The notes under the pieces are model-generated. The model saw nothing but the letters and a program-made list of their open reading frames with translations, was not told the origin of the DNA and ran no database searches. From NCBI RefSeq assembly GCF_900156165.1, contig NZ_FTMY01000007.1, positions 248,001-312,000 on the forward strand: 64,000 nucleotides of DNA, written 5' to 3'. Source of the stretch: Pseudacidovorax sp. RU35E (GTDB lineage Bacteria > Pseudomonadota > Gammaproteobacteria > Burkholderiales > Burkholderiaceae_C). Both the position numbers and the translations under genes were made by a program. Below, piece by piece: positions 9,854-18,655 of this stretch. Each line of letters starts with the position of its first letter. Positions within the stretch are counted from its first letter, which is position 1.

Positions 9854-10119
9854 AGGTCGGACGTTTGAGGTCGGACGCCCCGTTTAGCGTCCGACCTCAG
9901 AAAAACCAGACGTGTCAAAGACTTACCGGACCCTGCCCCGCCGTGACCAGACGTCCGACCTCGCTCAAGGTCGGACATGAAAAACGGCCCGCGTGGGGCC
10001 GTTTTGGGTGGGATACCGCGTCCGGGCATGGGCTGAGGTCGGACGTTTAACTCGGCGCGCTGGAGGTTAACCGGGGCCGAGTTAAACCTACAGATCGAGC
10101 TGCGCCTGCAGGTCGGACG
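9854..10119. repeat. seven copies of AGGTCGGACG at the phage left end
   Basis: Copies at 9854, 9868, 9888 (inverted), 9952 (inverted), 9968 (last base changed), 10036 and 10110. Two pairs form inverted repeats (9868-9897 with a 10-nt loop; 9952-9976 with a 6-nt loop). They fill the gene-free 525 bp at the left end, and the last lies inside the mor 3' end. Possible operator, enhancer or packaging-type sites; the function is unknown. The rest of this gap holds L1, L2 and a terminator. Confidence 0.75.
9981..10005. terminator. terminator of the leftward early operon
   Basis: AAAACGGCCC-GCGTG-GGGCCGTTTT, a perfect 10-bp stem with T runs on both sides, so it can work in both directions. It lies about 80 bp beyond the mor stop and would keep early transcription out of the host. 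Confidence 0.8.
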
Positions 10120-10498
10120 CCTGGTCGGCGCCCGCCACGATGCGCTCCACGGACCGCTCCGTCAGCCGGTAGATGAGGGCCAGCTCGCGCGCCGTCCGGT
10201 GCTTGTACTCCTCCCGGATCCGGGCGTTGCGGACTGCCGTCAGGGCGGCCGTCGCCTTCGGCATCGGATAACGCAGGCCGTGTCCGTCCTGGGAGAACTC
10301 GGCGCACAGTGCCCGCAGGTTGTCCAGGCCGATCAGCTCGGCGAAGGGATGCTCGGCGGTGGCCTCAGCCGGGATGTAGACGCGCACCCCGCCGTACTGC
10401 TCCACGAAGCGCAGCGTCGCCGGCAACCCGATCAGGCGCACGAACTGCTGCAGCAGCGGGGGCAGCAGCTCTTCGGCCGGTGCGGTCTTGTCCATCAT
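10088..10498 (-). CDS. mor: Mor-family transcription activator
   Basis: 136 residues, the length of Mu Mor/C. The C-terminal half has the family pattern (NARIREEYKHRTARELALIYRLTERSVERIV), including the helix-turn-helix. In Mu, Mor switches on middle genes. Here it is the last gene of the early operon, so it would be made after the transposition genes and could activate the rightward late promoters. Its ATG overlaps the gemA stop. Confidence 0.85.
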   Translation of the reverse strand: MMDKTAPAEELLPPLLQQFVRLIGLPATLRFVEQYGGVRVYIPAEATAEHPFAELIGLDNLRALCAEFSQDGHGLRYPMPKATAALTAVRNARIREEYKHRTARELALIYRLTERSVERIVAGADQASDLQAQLDL

Positions 10499-10920
10499 GG
10501 CCGGGCGTCCGCCTTCGGTCGGTTAAGCATGGCCTTCAGGGCTTCGATCACCTTCGTGGCGTCGGCAACCGGAAGGAAGCGCGCGTGGGAATAGCCCGTG
10601 CCGGTGACGCGGGCGATGAACGCGAGCAGGGCCTGGGGCGAGGCGTCACGGATGCGCTGCGCCTCGCCCAGCTTCTTCCACAGCCACTCGATCTTCTCGG
10701 GCTGGCCGAAGGGTCGCTTCTTCGCTGGGGCTGCTCCCTGCGTCTGAAGGTAGCGGAGCATGCGCTGGCGGCCGGCGTGGTCCAGGTCGCGGGCGCTGCT
10801 GACGCCGCATTGCGTCATCAGCACCGTCCGGTACGTGGCATCGTCCATGCCGAGCTGCGCCTTCGCCATGTGGATCCGGGCGAGGTCAGCGTTGCGGTTA
10901 TCGCGGGCAAGCTTGCTCAT
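10495..10920 (-). CDS. gemA: GemA / gp16-family regulatory protein (DUF1018)
   Basis: 141 residues, with the family signature RIHMAKAQLGMDDATYRTVL near the N-terminus and ARFLPVADATKVIEALKAML at the C-terminus. In Mu, GemA affects host gene expression and DNA topology. It is coupled to mor by an ATGA overlap, as in many Mu-like phages. Confidence 0.85.
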   Translation of the reverse strand: MSKLARDNRNADLARIHMAKAQLGMDDATYRTVLMTQCGVSSARDLDHAGRQRMLRYLQTQGAAPAKKRPFGQPEKIEWLWKKLGEAQRIRDASPQALLAFIARVTGTGYSHARFLPVADATKVIEALKAMLNRPKADARP

Positions 10921-10923
10921 GCT

Positions 10924-11487
10924 TCACTCCTCGCCCGGGCGGCGGTGCACCTCGATGTACTCCCCTTCACCATCCTTCGCCAGACTGACGTACTGCCGCT
11001 CGGTGAGCCATTCGAAGGCTTGGACGATGACCGGATCGGCTTCCTCCAGGGTGCGCACGACAGAGCGGCCCGACTCATCCATCAGGGCCAGAACCAAGCG
11101 ATGCGAATCGCCGGCCCTGCAATGCGCCTGGAGCAACTCGAACATGTGCAGGTCCGCCAGCTGCAGGGCGCGCGCGCTCAACTTGTCGTCCAGCGCCCGG
11201 TGCTCGCACCATCTGCTGATCTCGCGGATGAAGATGCTCAACCAGGGCGAGGGATGCTGAGAAGGCAGGCCGGTCGCCTCGGTGGCTTGGCGTGCGCATT
11301 CGTCGTAGTCCGGGAGCGGCGTAGCCGGATCCTTCGGGACCAACACCCAGCCTTCGGGCGACACTGCGTCGTTGACCACGGCGGCGAAGTCGCGCGCCAG
11401 GTCCATGCTCATCCACCGTCCGGTCTGATGGTCGATCACGTCGGGCCCGAACGCCCCGTCAGGGCGATAGGTGAATCGCTTGCTCAT
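10924..11487 (-). CDS. phage protein of unknown function
   Basis: 187 residues, soluble, with the N-terminus MSKRFTYRPDGAFGPDVIDHQTGRW and no motif I can name. Its ATG overlaps the stop of the upstream Cys-rich gene (ATGA), so it belongs to the early operon. Confidence 0.6.
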   Translation of the reverse strand: MSKRFTYRPDGAFGPDVIDHQTGRWMSMDLARDFAAVVNDAVSPEGWVLVPKDPATPLPDYDECARQATEATGLPSQHPSPWLSIFIREISRWCEHRALDDKLSARALQLADLHMFELLQAHCRAGDSHRLVLALMDESGRSVVRTLEEADPVIVQAFEWLTERQYVSLAKDGEGEYIEVHRRPGEE

Positions 11488-11774
11488 GGTTGCACCAAGT
11501 GGGTGAAGAGGTTGCGCTGCCCGATCTCGTCCACGGCCTCTGTGCGGCAGCTGGGGCACAGGTGGCTGTTGGGTCCGACCTGGGTCGCGTGGCCCTCACA
11601 CATGGCGGCATCGCACGTCCCTTTGCCAGACTTCGAAGGGCCATCGCAGAGGAAGCCGCTGGGGGCGAGGCACGCGGCCTCCTTCCCTTCGATCAGCACG
11701 CGGGCAGCGCAGGGCGCGGGCAGCTTCGAGCCCTTCATGTGCACGATCCCGTTGCCCAGGCGATAGAACGGCAT
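11484..11774 (-). CDS. small Cys-rich phage protein, probable zinc-binding
   Basis: 96 residues with many cysteines, including PC, CDG, TCDAAMC and a C-terminal CPSC with nearby His. This suggests one or two zinc ribbons. The start MPFYRLGNG overlaps the end of the cytosine methyltransferase by 1 nt, and the stop overlaps the next gene. Function unknown. Confidence 0.65.
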   Translation of the reverse strand: MPFYRLGNGIVHMKGSKLPAPCAARVLIEGKEAACLAPSGFLCDGPSKSGKGTCDAAMCEGHATQVGPNSHLCPSCRTEAVDEIGQRNLFTHLVQP

Positions 11775-13537
11775 CAGGCGGCCCTCCGGCTCTCGTGGAA
11801 GTCGCTGTAGTTCGCGGCCACGATCAGGCGCATGGGCAGCGGGCTGACGCTGTTGCCGCACATGCGCACTTGTGCCTTGGCGGAGAGGCGCTTGCCGTCA
11901 GCCGTGCGGTCGATGATGTAGCCCGGGGGGAAGTCCTGGGCGTTGTACAGCTCGCGCGGCACCAGCATGCGCAGGCAGATGTCCACGATCACCCATGGCT
12001 CGCCCTTGAGCCACACGGTCACCAGCGCGAGGCGGTCGTGCGTGGTGATGGTGGTCATCGGGTCGCGCAGGTCTGCCCACTGGCCCCCGGTGCCGTGGTA
12101 GCGCATCAGGAAGGCCGCGCAGCGCAGCGCGCCCGCCTCCTCGTGCTCGGTGAGGCCGTGGCGCAGCTCCGCGGTGATGAGCTGCTGTTGGCTGCCGCTG
12201 GTGGTGGCGGTGGACAGCGGCTCCCGCACGTCACGCGCGTGTGTGGCGTTGAACCCGCCGTTCGCCTGCACCAGGTAGGCCGTTGTCAGGCCCTGGCCCG
12301 CACCGCTGGCCGTGATCGTGCCCACCGGGCCGCGAATGTCGTTGACGCCGTAGCTCCAACGCTCGCCGCCTGCAGCTCCCTCGCCGTGCCCCATCTGCAC
12401 CAGCGTGGCGGCGGCAACGCCGAACTTCCCGCCTCCCGCGACGATGGTGCCGAGAGGCTGCTGCGGATCGAGCGCGCGCGGCGCCTGGCGGTCCCGCTCG
12501 CCGTATCCCATCTGGATCAGCGTCGCCACCGCCAGGGCCGTCTCGCCCCCGTTGGCCGTGGTGATGGTGCGCAGCGGCTCCTTGGTGCTGTAGGCCGTGT
12601 CCCGGCTGTGCGTCACCGGGACCAAGCAGGCCGGTACGATGAAGGGATCGGCGCTGTCCAGCACGAAGCGGCGCAGGCCATAGGCCGTGCGGCGCATCGT
12701 CGCCTCGGCCAGCGGCTTCTCGCGGTCGAAGATGCTGCGGCCGGGAATGCTCCAGTCGATGCAGTCGGCGGCAGGGCGGTAGGCCTTGAGCTTGCCCGTG
12801 GGCTTCTTCGCGTGGGTCTGCTCGGGCCACGTGATGGGCAGGCCATCGCAGCGGGCCACCAGGTAGAGACGCTTGCGGGTGCTGTGGGCGCCCAGTTGGG
12901 CGTTGACGATCACGCGCCACTGCACCACGTAGCCCAGCGAGCGCAGCGCCCCGACGAAGTGCTCCCAGTTGTGGCCCTTGCGCGAAGGGTCGGGCACCAG
13001 GAACTGATTGCCGCGCGGCACCTGCTCGCCAGGCTCGGCCACGCGGTGCACGAGCTTGCCCGTCTTCGGGTCGCGCACTCGGTCGAGCGTCAGCACGCGG
13101 CCGGTGGTGGGGTCGCGCTTGGCGATCAGCGGTGACCAGACCAGCATCTGCTCCACGTTCTCCAGCGTGATCACGTCCGGCCGCACCTTGCCCGCCCAGC
13201 GCAGCACCTGCCATGCGAGGGAGCGGATTTCCTGTTTGCGCGGCTGGCCGCCCAGGGCCTGGGAGTGGTGGGTGCAATCGGGCGACGCGTGCAGCAGGCC
13301 CACGGCCTGGCCGCGGGTCACCGCCAGCGGATCCACCTCGCGGATGTCGGCGCGGAAATGCCGGGTCTGCGGGTGGTTCGCCTCGTGCATGCCGATGGCG
13401 TCCTCGTCGTGGTTGATCGCCACGTCGACGGGACGGCCGAGGGCCTGCTCGATGCCGGTGGACGCACCGCCGCCGCCAGCGAACAGGTCGATCACCAGCT
13501 TGGCGGCCAGCGCCAGCATGAACTGGGGCGTCAGCAT
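11774..13537 (-). CDS. DNA cytosine-5 methyltransferase
   Basis: 587 residues. C5-MTase motifs: I (DLFAGGGGAS, residues 17-26), IV as SPDCTHHS with catalytic Cys88 (PDC instead of the usual PC), VI (ENVEQM) and VIII (STRKRLYLV). Between these and the C-terminal motifs (GNSVSPLP) lies a long region with five repeats of the form PLxTI-x4-G. The gene probably protects or marks phage DNA. It is coupled to DUF5131 by a 7-nt overlap. Confidence 0.92.
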   Translation of the reverse strand: MLTPQFMLALAAKLVIDLFAGGGGASTGIEQALGRPVDVAINHDEDAIGMHEANHPQTRHFRADIREVDPLAVTRGQAVGLLHASPDCTHHSQALGGQPRKQEIRSLAWQVLRWAGKVRPDVITLENVEQMLVWSPLIAKRDPTTGRVLTLDRVRDPKTGKLVHRVAEPGEQVPRGNQFLVPDPSRKGHNWEHFVGALRSLGYVVQWRVIVNAQLGAHSTRKRLYLVARCDGLPITWPEQTHAKKPTGKLKAYRPAADCIDWSIPGRSIFDREKPLAEATMRRTAYGLRRFVLDSADPFIVPACLVPVTHSRDTAYSTKEPLRTITTANGGETALAVATLIQMGYGERDRQAPRALDPQQPLGTIVAGGGKFGVAAATLVQMGHGEGAAGGERWSYGVNDIRGPVGTITASGAGQGLTTAYLVQANGGFNATHARDVREPLSTATTSGSQQQLITAELRHGLTEHEEAGALRCAAFLMRYHGTGGQWADLRDPMTTITTHDRLALVTVWLKGEPWVIVDICLRMLVPRELYNAQDFPPGYIIDRTADGKRLSAKAQVRMCGNSVSPLPMRLIVAANYSDFHESRRAA

Positions 13538-14547
13538 GGCGCGACGCCTCCAGCCGCATTCGGCATCTCGTCCCAAGTGCGGCCGTCAAGCAGTCGGCCG
13601 GTGGCCTTCTTGCCTGGGCGCTGCATCCAGACATGGTGGTCCCCGCCGGAGCCTAAGTCGCTCCCGTCCTCGCCTGTGTCCGTGAGTCGAACGCGTGGAA
13701 CGCCGTCGATCAGCGGATAGCCCCAAGACTCCGGGCCCCGCGGCATCCACTCGCCCCACTGCTTGAAGAAGAAGGCGGTGCCGGCGGCATGACATTGGTC
13801 GCGCAGGCTGCGCGCCCAGTCCGGGTGCATCGGCCGAGCGCCTTGACCGCTCTCGCCGCCCACGATCACCCAGTCGATGAACCGCTGGCCAGCCTGGGAA
13901 CCCGTTTCGACCCGCGTGAGCAACTGCGCGTTGAGCTGGATAGGGCCGAGCAGCGGCTCCAGGGACAGATAGCGCACGGCGGCACGCACGTCGAGCAACT
14001 CAGAGATACGCTCGTCCGCGCGCCGCTGGTCCTCGGCGCTGACACCCAACCAGACGTTGTACAGCGGCAGGCCGGTCCACACACTCATCGGATTGCCGCT
14101 GTACGCGAACTCCAGCTGGGCGATCTGCTTACCGATCAGCGCCTCGCGCACAGGATGCGCAAAGTACTGCCGCATGCGCCGAGCGCGTTTCGTGAGCACC
14201 TGGAATGTGTGGCGACGGGCCAGCGCCATCACCGCAAACACTCGGTCAATGACGGCGTCCGGCACCTCCTCGTGGAACAGATCGCCATGCGCGCAGACGA
14301 AGATCATGCGCGGGCGGGTCCACTGCAGGGGCTGCTCCATCCAGCCCTCGTTCACACGGATCTCGCCGGTCCATACCGGGCCGGCCGAGGTCATCGTGGT
14401 TAAACCGGCTCGGCTGGGGTGGTTCTTCAGGCGCGTGCCGGCCAGCTTCATGGCGTAGCAGAGTTTGCAGCCCGGGCTCTCCAGGCTGCAGCCGGTCACC
14501 GGGTTCCAGGTGGCATCCGTCCACTCGATGGTGCTGTGGTCGCTCAT
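13531..14547 (-). CDS. Gp37/Gp68-family (DUF5131) three-Cys protein
   Basis: 338 residues. The N-terminus has WTDATWNPVTGC followed by C20-x6-C27-x2-C30, the three-Cys signature of the phage Gp37/Gp68 family, which resembles an iron-sulphur/radical-SAM-type cluster site. Later motifs include FVCAHGDLFHE, LTKRARRM and SLEPLLGPI. The biochemical role is not established. Its place between a C5-MTase and DUF2786/HD genes hints at nucleic-acid modification. Confidence 0.8.
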   Translation of the reverse strand: MSDHSTIEWTDATWNPVTGCSLESPGCKLCYAMKLAGTRLKNHPSRAGLTTMTSAGPVWTGEIRVNEGWMEQPLQWTRPRMIFVCAHGDLFHEEVPDAVIDRVFAVMALARRHTFQVLTKRARRMRQYFAHPVREALIGKQIAQLEFAYSGNPMSVWTGLPLYNVWLGVSAEDQRRADERISELLDVRAAVRYLSLEPLLGPIQLNAQLLTRVETGSQAGQRFIDWVIVGGESGQGARPMHPDWARSLRDQCHAAGTAFFFKQWGEWMPRGPESWGYPLIDGVPRVRLTDTGEDGSDLGSGGDHHVWMQRPGKKATGRLLDGRTWDEMPNAAGGVAPC

Positions 14548-14699
14548 ACCGTGCTCCGGCGAAGAGGTTGGGACGGGGAGGAAACCGCGCTGCAGCTGCC
14601 CTTCCAGGCGAAGCAAACCTGCATGTCGGCATAGCCGAGCTTCGCGAGGATGCAGGCGGTCAGGTACATGGCTCCGACGATGGCGAGGGCGGTCTTCAT
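14544..14699 (-). CDS. 51-residue membrane-anchored peptide
   Basis: [22 protein letters not shown]... begins with a hydrophobic segment that looks like a signal anchor. Its ATG overlaps the DUF2786 stop and its own stop overlaps the DUF5131 start (ATGA on both sides), which supports it as a real gene in the coupled chain. No family is recognised. Confidence 0.6.
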   Translation of the reverse strand: MKTALAIVGAMYLTACILAKLGYADMQVCFAWKGSCSAVSSPSQPLRRSTV

Positions 14700-15397
14700 G
14701 TCAGTAACCCCTTGGGCGCCAAGGCACCCACACCGCGGTTGAGCTGGGCCCTTTCTGCCGCCGACATGCCCGCCATGAAATGGCCGGCGTCCGGGTTGCG
14801 CTTCAGCTTCTTCTGCCGCACCTTCTCGGTGGTCATGTCCGGGTGCTTCGCCTCCATGTAGTCCAGCAGCAACTGGGCATTGCGCTCGGGCTGGGCGAAG
14901 GCTTCCAGCTTGTCCTCAACCCGATAGACCCATCCCTCCGCAAACGCGTCGCCGCGCGCCGTCTTCGTCGCCGGCTTGCAGTTGCGGGGCTGCTTGGCGA
15001 TGTGGGCCAGGCGGTCACGGGCGCACTGGCGCGACAGGACTTCGTGTGCATAGCCGGCAAGCGTTGGCGCTTCGGACAGGCCCACATAGACGAAGTAGCG
15101 CGTGGTCACCACGTTGAAGGCAGCGTTCAAACTGCGCTTCACATTGATGAAGTGATCGCAGCCGAAGGCTTCGTCGATCATCTGCGCGAGCCGCGATTCC
15201 CATTGGGTGGCGGACTTGTGGCTGGCCTTCACGCGAACCTCGTTCACGTCGGCCAGGCTGACGTCCCGCTCGGTCAGGCCGTGCAGATCCATTAGCTTGC
15301 GCGCCTGGTTCAACGCGACGGCCGCTTCCTCGGGACTGTTACCCCGGGCAACAGCCAGGCATTTCTTGATCTTGGCGAGGGCCTGATCGGGGGTCAT
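14696..15397 (-). CDS. DUF2786 domain protein
   Basis: 233 residues. The N-terminal DUF2786 signature is clear ([28 protein letters not shown], residues about 9-37). The middle domain (residues about 75-140) has the pattern of phage and plasmid DUF2786 proteins, and the tail is Lys-rich. Molecular function unknown. It is linked by ATGA overlaps to its neighbours. Confidence 0.75.
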   Translation of the reverse strand: MTPDQALAKIKKCLAVARGNSPEEAAVALNQARKLMDLHGLTERDVSLADVNEVRVKASHKSATQWESRLAQMIDEAFGCDHFINVKRSLNAAFNVVTTRYFVYVGLSEAPTLAGYAHEVLSRQCARDRLAHIAKQPRNCKPATKTARGDAFAEGWVYRVEDKLEAFAQPERNAQLLLDYMEAKHPDMTTEKVRQKKLKRNPDAGHFMAGMSAAERAQLNRGVGALAPKGLLT

Positions 15398-15933
15398 TCC
15401 GACGCCTCCCCGCGCAGCTGCGCATAGCGGCCCAGGAAGAGGTTGTAGGCCTCTTGCGGCGCCCAGGGGGTGATGGTGATGGACAGGCACGCAACGCCGG
15501 CGATCAGCGGCCACTCGTCGTCGTGGGGCGGCATGAGGTCGCGCTGCTCGGTGGCCAGCATCACGCGGTCGAAGTACTTCACGCTCTCGGGCAGCGGCAG
15601 CGGCACATTGAAGCGCTCCATCACGGCGGCCTCCACGCGCTTCTCCAGGCGGCGGTACTCCGGCAACAACTCCTTCAGCGGGCGCGGCATGTCGCCCACG
15701 AAGGCCTCGGCCGCGTCATGCATGAGCGCCGCATAGGCATCTGCAGGCGGCACGTAGTACGACATCAGCACGCTGTGCTGGGCGACCGAGTAGAAGCGAC
15801 GGGTGTGGCCGCCGAAACGGCAGAGCTTCGAAAGGGCGGCGGCGATGTCGGTGATGTCGAAGACGGATTGGGCCGGCGCCAGGAAGTTGAAGTAGTTCCC
15901 ACCGGCGGTGAGGATGTCTGGGCGAGCGGTCAT
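15394..15933 (-). CDS. YfbR-like HD-domain phosphohydrolase (5'-deoxynucleotidase type)
   Basis: 179 residues. HD-domain metal ligands are visible: H43 and H53 ([14 protein letters not shown]), the HD pair H72-D73 ([12 protein letters not shown]) and a later Asp in [10 protein letters not shown]. Relatives dephosphorylate deoxynucleoside monophosphates. It would adjust the nucleotide pool during phage replication. A GAGG ribosome-binding site supports this start over an upstream ATG. Confidence 0.8.
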   Translation of the reverse strand: MTARPDILTAGGNYFNFLAPAQSVFDITDIAAALSKLCRFGGHTRRFYSVAQHSVLMSYYVPPADAYAALMHDAAEAFVGDMPRPLKELLPEYRRLEKRVEAAVMERFNVPLPLPESVKYFDRVMLATEQRDLMPPHDDEWPLIAGVACLSITITPWAPQEAYNLFLGRYAQLRGEASE

Positions 15934-15943
15934 GGTCTGGCCC

Positions 15944-16651
15944 TCAGTCATCGTGCGGCTCGGCGGCGCGCGACACGTCGTCTTCGTCGAGATCCACATC
16001 GAGGCGCGTGCGCCCAACGTACATCGACATCAGGATCGCGTCGAAGCCGCTGATCACGTCAGGTCGGGACGCCGGGGTGACCTGCTTGTCTCGCAGACGA
16101 AGAGCGTAAACCTCGCCTTCGCGCGTGACGGCAAGCTGGACCTTCGCGTCGTACTTACTCATCGTCCGGGAATGGAACAGCGCTGACGAGCCAGTTTCGT
16201 CGTGCAGATAGAGGTGGCCGCCACCCCCGTGCTCAGCGGGTTCCCACAAGGCATAGAAAGCCTCCTCTTTTCCCTTGTGGAAGCCACCTCTGGCCTCCTC
16301 AAGCAGCTCGGACAGCTTCACCACCGAAGGCACTTCCGGCAGCGCGTCGGCGGCGGCCTTCTTCAGCGCCGTCTTAACCGCTTCTGCGTTCATGCTCCCC
16401 ACGAGGCTGGTCAGCGCATCGTTGAGGACATGCTGAAACTTGGCGACGTCGTCCAGTCGGAGCCCGTGGGGCAACATGCCGCGGAGCTGTTCCTGCAGCC
16501 CTTTGCGGAACTCACTATCCCATCCCGTGGCGTCGCGAATGGCCGACGTGATGGCCTCGGTGAGGTGCTTGTCGAGGATGGGTGCCAGCTTCTCCGGCGC
16601 GATGGCCGCAGCGACCGCCGCCTCCAGATTTAGTTCGACTTGGATCTTCAT
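15944..16651 (-). CDS. phage protein of unknown function
   Basis: 235 residues. The N-terminal third looks helical ([22 protein letters not shown]) and the C-terminus is acidic ([11 protein letters not shown]). A strong ribosome-binding site (CAGGAG) supports the start. No recognised family; part of the early operon. Confidence 0.55.
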   Translation of the reverse strand: MKIQVELNLEAAVAAAIAPEKLAPILDKHLTEAITSAIRDATGWDSEFRKGLQEQLRGMLPHGLRLDDVAKFQHVLNDALTSLVGSMNAEAVKTALKKAAADALPEVPSVVKLSELLEEARGGFHKGKEEAFYALWEPAEHGGGGHLYLHDETGSSALFHSRTMSKYDAKVQLAVTREGEVYALRLRDKQVTPASRPDVISGFDAILMSMYVGRTRLDVDLDEDDVSRAAEPHDD

Positions 16652-16679
16652 GATGGGTGCTCCTGCTGGGCTGATCGCG

Positions 16680-16955
16680 TCAGCCCTTGATCTCTTCGAG
16701 AAATTGCATTGCGGCAGCCAGACGCGGCTGGATGAGCCAGCGCCAAATACCGATGAGGCTGGTGATCGAGAACACCAGGTGTTGCGCCTGCAGGCGCCAG
16801 TGGCCCGTCTCGCGGCCGAAGACCCACCAGACGACATTGCTGGCCAGGAAGAGGACGAAGCCCCAGCCTGCGTGGCGGCTATTGAGGGCGAGCAGCAGCG
16901 CGCCGGCAGCTCCGAGCACAGCGCCCAGCGTCTCGATCCATTCGAGATACGTCAC
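16680..16955 (-). CDS. small membrane protein, three predicted helices
   Basis: 91 residues from a GTG that overlaps the upstream stop (GTGA). Membrane segments at about residues 5-22, 30-46 and 58-73, with Trp-rich boundaries (GWGFVLFLASNVVWWVFGR). A small inner-membrane protein of unknown role; the layout is loosely like a fragment of a PnuC-type carrier. Confidence 0.6.
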   Translation of the reverse strand: MTYLEWIETLGAVLGAAGALLLALNSRHAGWGFVLFLASNVVWWVFGRETGHWRLQAQHLVFSITSLIGIWRWLIQPRLAAAMQFLEEIKG

Positions 16956-17380
16956 GGTGCAACCCTCACGTTGCGCTGCAGCCATTCGGTCGCGAGGCGG
17001 TTGATGGCGGCCCACTGGAAGGGAAGGAAGTTGTGGTTCCAGATGGGCACGGTGTCGGTCGCACGCGCTTCCGCGAGCTCTTCCTGCAGCTCGGTGCAGC
17101 AGAGGTGCACTCCGAACGTGTCGGGCATGCCGGTGTCCACGTTGTGCTCGAACACATCGGCCGCCAGCGGGCCGCCGCATTCCGGGCATCGGATGAAGCC
17201 CGGCAGCTCCACGTAGCCGGCGCGGCTGAGCACCACCGGGCCGATGCCCAGCCGCGCCCGGGCCTGGGCAAACTCGACCACCGTCGCAAGCCGGGCTTGC
17301 AGGGTCCGCCGGTCGATGTCGACGCGCAGCCGCACCTGGGCGAGGCTGCACGCGGTCTCGATGTGGAATAGGGCGTTCAT
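16952..17380 (-). CDS. phage protein with putative zinc site
   Basis: 142 residues with CPECGG in the middle and a CC pair later (HLCCTELQ), suggesting a zinc-bound ribbon. Coupled to both neighbours by overlapping stop/start codons. Function unknown. Confidence 0.55.
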   Translation of the reverse strand: MNALFHIETACSLAQVRLRVDIDRRTLQARLATVVEFAQARARLGIGPVVLSRAGYVELPGFIRCPECGGPLAADVFEHNVDTGMPDTFGVHLCCTELQEELAEARATDTVPIWNHNFLPFQWAAINRLATEWLQRNVRVAP

Positions 17381-17496
17381 TCGCCCTGCTCCTTGCCGCG
17401 CCCGAAGGCGCCGAAACAGAAGCAGAGAAGAACGATGCCCACGACCACGCCCAACCCGAAGGTGAGCGCGTAGCTGGCGAAGGTGCCGAGCGTCAT
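17377..17496 (-). CDS. 39-residue single-span membrane peptide
   Basis: MTLGTFASYALTFGLGVVVG... is one membrane helix followed by a basic/acidic tail (GRGKEQGE). Its stop overlaps the next start (ATGA), and it begins 4 bp after the DUF3164 stop, so it fills a gap in an otherwise gapless operon. No family known. Confidence 0.5.
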   Translation of the reverse strand: MTLGTFASYALTFGLGVVVGIVLLCFCFGAFGRGKEQGE

Positions 17497-17500
17497 GGCG

Positions 17501-18118
17501 TCACACAGAGGCCAGGTCGAGCGCAATGGCGACGTATTCGCCGCTGTGCTCGTCGCGCTCGTAGAAGCGGATGTAGGGCTTGCTGTGCGCGACCTTCATG
17601 GAGTCGCCAATGGCATCCATGGCGCGCTGCCAGCGCTCGTCGTCGATCTTGAGGCGGCGCAGACCCAGCACGCGGCCGGTGTTGATCTTGCCGGACGTGT
17701 CGACGTCGAACGCGTCGTTGATCAGCGCCTTGATCTCCGCTTTGCTGCCCTTGCTCCATTCCTGGATGCACTCGTCCACCAGTGCCTTGGCGGCTTGCAG
17801 ACGCTCGTCGAAGACTAGCGTGTCCTGGATGGATCGGATGATCTTGAAGCGGCCGTCGAACGTCGTCAGCGTCACGTTGCCCTTGGCACCGCCCCACTTC
17901 GTGTCGTATTCCTTCAGGCTGCGCTCCATGAACTCCTGCACGGCCGCCATCGTGTTCAACTTGAACGCGGTGAGCTTCGCCTGCTCGTCCTTCGCCATGG
18001 CCACCAGGGCCTCCACGACCTGCGTGCGGTCCTTGTCGATGGCCTTGATCTTGGAGACCGGGATATAGGCGCCACGGGCGTCTTCCCAGTAGCCCGGGGG
18101 GATGTCTTTCTTGCTCAT
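17501..18118 (-). CDS. DUF3164 family protein
   Basis: 205 residues. It matches the DUF3164 family that marks the early regions of Mu-like phages: PPGYWEDARGAYIPVSKIK near the start, RFKIIRSIQDTLVFDERLQ in the middle, GLRRLKIDDERWQRAMDAI and SKPYIRFYER near the end. The role is unknown; proximity to transposition genes suggests a DNA-related function. Confidence 0.85.
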   Translation of the reverse strand: MSKKDIPPGYWEDARGAYIPVSKIKAIDKDRTQVVEALVAMAKDEQAKLTAFKLNTMAAVQEFMERSLKEYDTKWGGAKGNVTLTTFDGRFKIIRSIQDTLVFDERLQAAKALVDECIQEWSKGSKAEIKALINDAFDVDTSGKINTGRVLGLRRLKIDDERWQRAMDAIGDSMKVAHSKPYIRFYERDEHSGEYVAIALDLASV

Positions 18119-18142
18119 GCGTTTTCCTTTCGGGGTGGTGGA

Positions 18143-18376
18143 TCAGTGGATGGGTGCGCCAGACGGCGCGGTCCCTCGGGCGGCCATGGCGATCTGCATC
18201 GCAGCCGTCATGGCGGTGTTGGCAGCGGACTGCGTGCAGCACGGGTGCTGCACGGCGACCGTGCGATAGAGCGATAGCAGCGTGCTGAGGGCGACGTTGT
18301 GGTGCTGGTCCTGCAGGCAGGCGCCGAGCTTGTCGATCAGTGCAGCCACCTCGGCTTCAGTCTTCGGATCAGGCAT
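18143..18376 (-). CDS. small phage protein of unknown function
   Basis: 77 residues, mostly helical (EAEVAALIDKLGACLQD), with a CC pair in the middle. It lies in the early operon upstream of DUF3164. No recognisable domain. Confidence 0.45.
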   Translation of the reverse strand: MPDPKTEAEVAALIDKLGACLQDQHHNVALSTLLSLYRTVAVQHPCCTQSAANTAMTAAMQIAMAARGTAPSGAPIH

Positions 18377-18385
18377 GGCGCCTCC

Positions 18386-18655
18386 TCAGTGAATGGTTTC
18401 CATCAGCTCCAGCAGCGTCACGCCCTGGAGAACCGTGCACTGCGGGGTCACGCAGTACTCGTAGTGCAGCCCGCCCTCTGCGAGCCTTCGCTGGCAGCAG
18501 CCGGACTTGTGCAGGTTGCGCATCGCGTTGCCCAGGTGGGTGCCGAACTCCCGCCACGCGCGGTTCTCGGCCAGCAGCTCGGTCACGCTCCACCAGCCGC
18601 CGGCACGAAGGAGATGCAGCCATACCTGGCGGGTGCGCTCGGTCGCGTTCGCCAT
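18386..18655 (-). CDS. small winged-helix-like phage protein
   Basis: 89 residues. RQVWLHLLRAGGWWSVTELLAE...LGNAMRNLHKSGCCQRR reads like a winged helix-turn-helix that opens or closes a promoter or binds DNA ends. This is suggestive only. It overlaps the upstream 36-residue gene by one base. Confidence 0.5.
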   Translation of the reverse strand: MANATERTRQVWLHLLRAGGWWSVTELLAENRAWREFGTHLGNAMRNLHKSGCCQRRLAEGGLHYEYCVTPQCTVLQGVTLLELMETIH

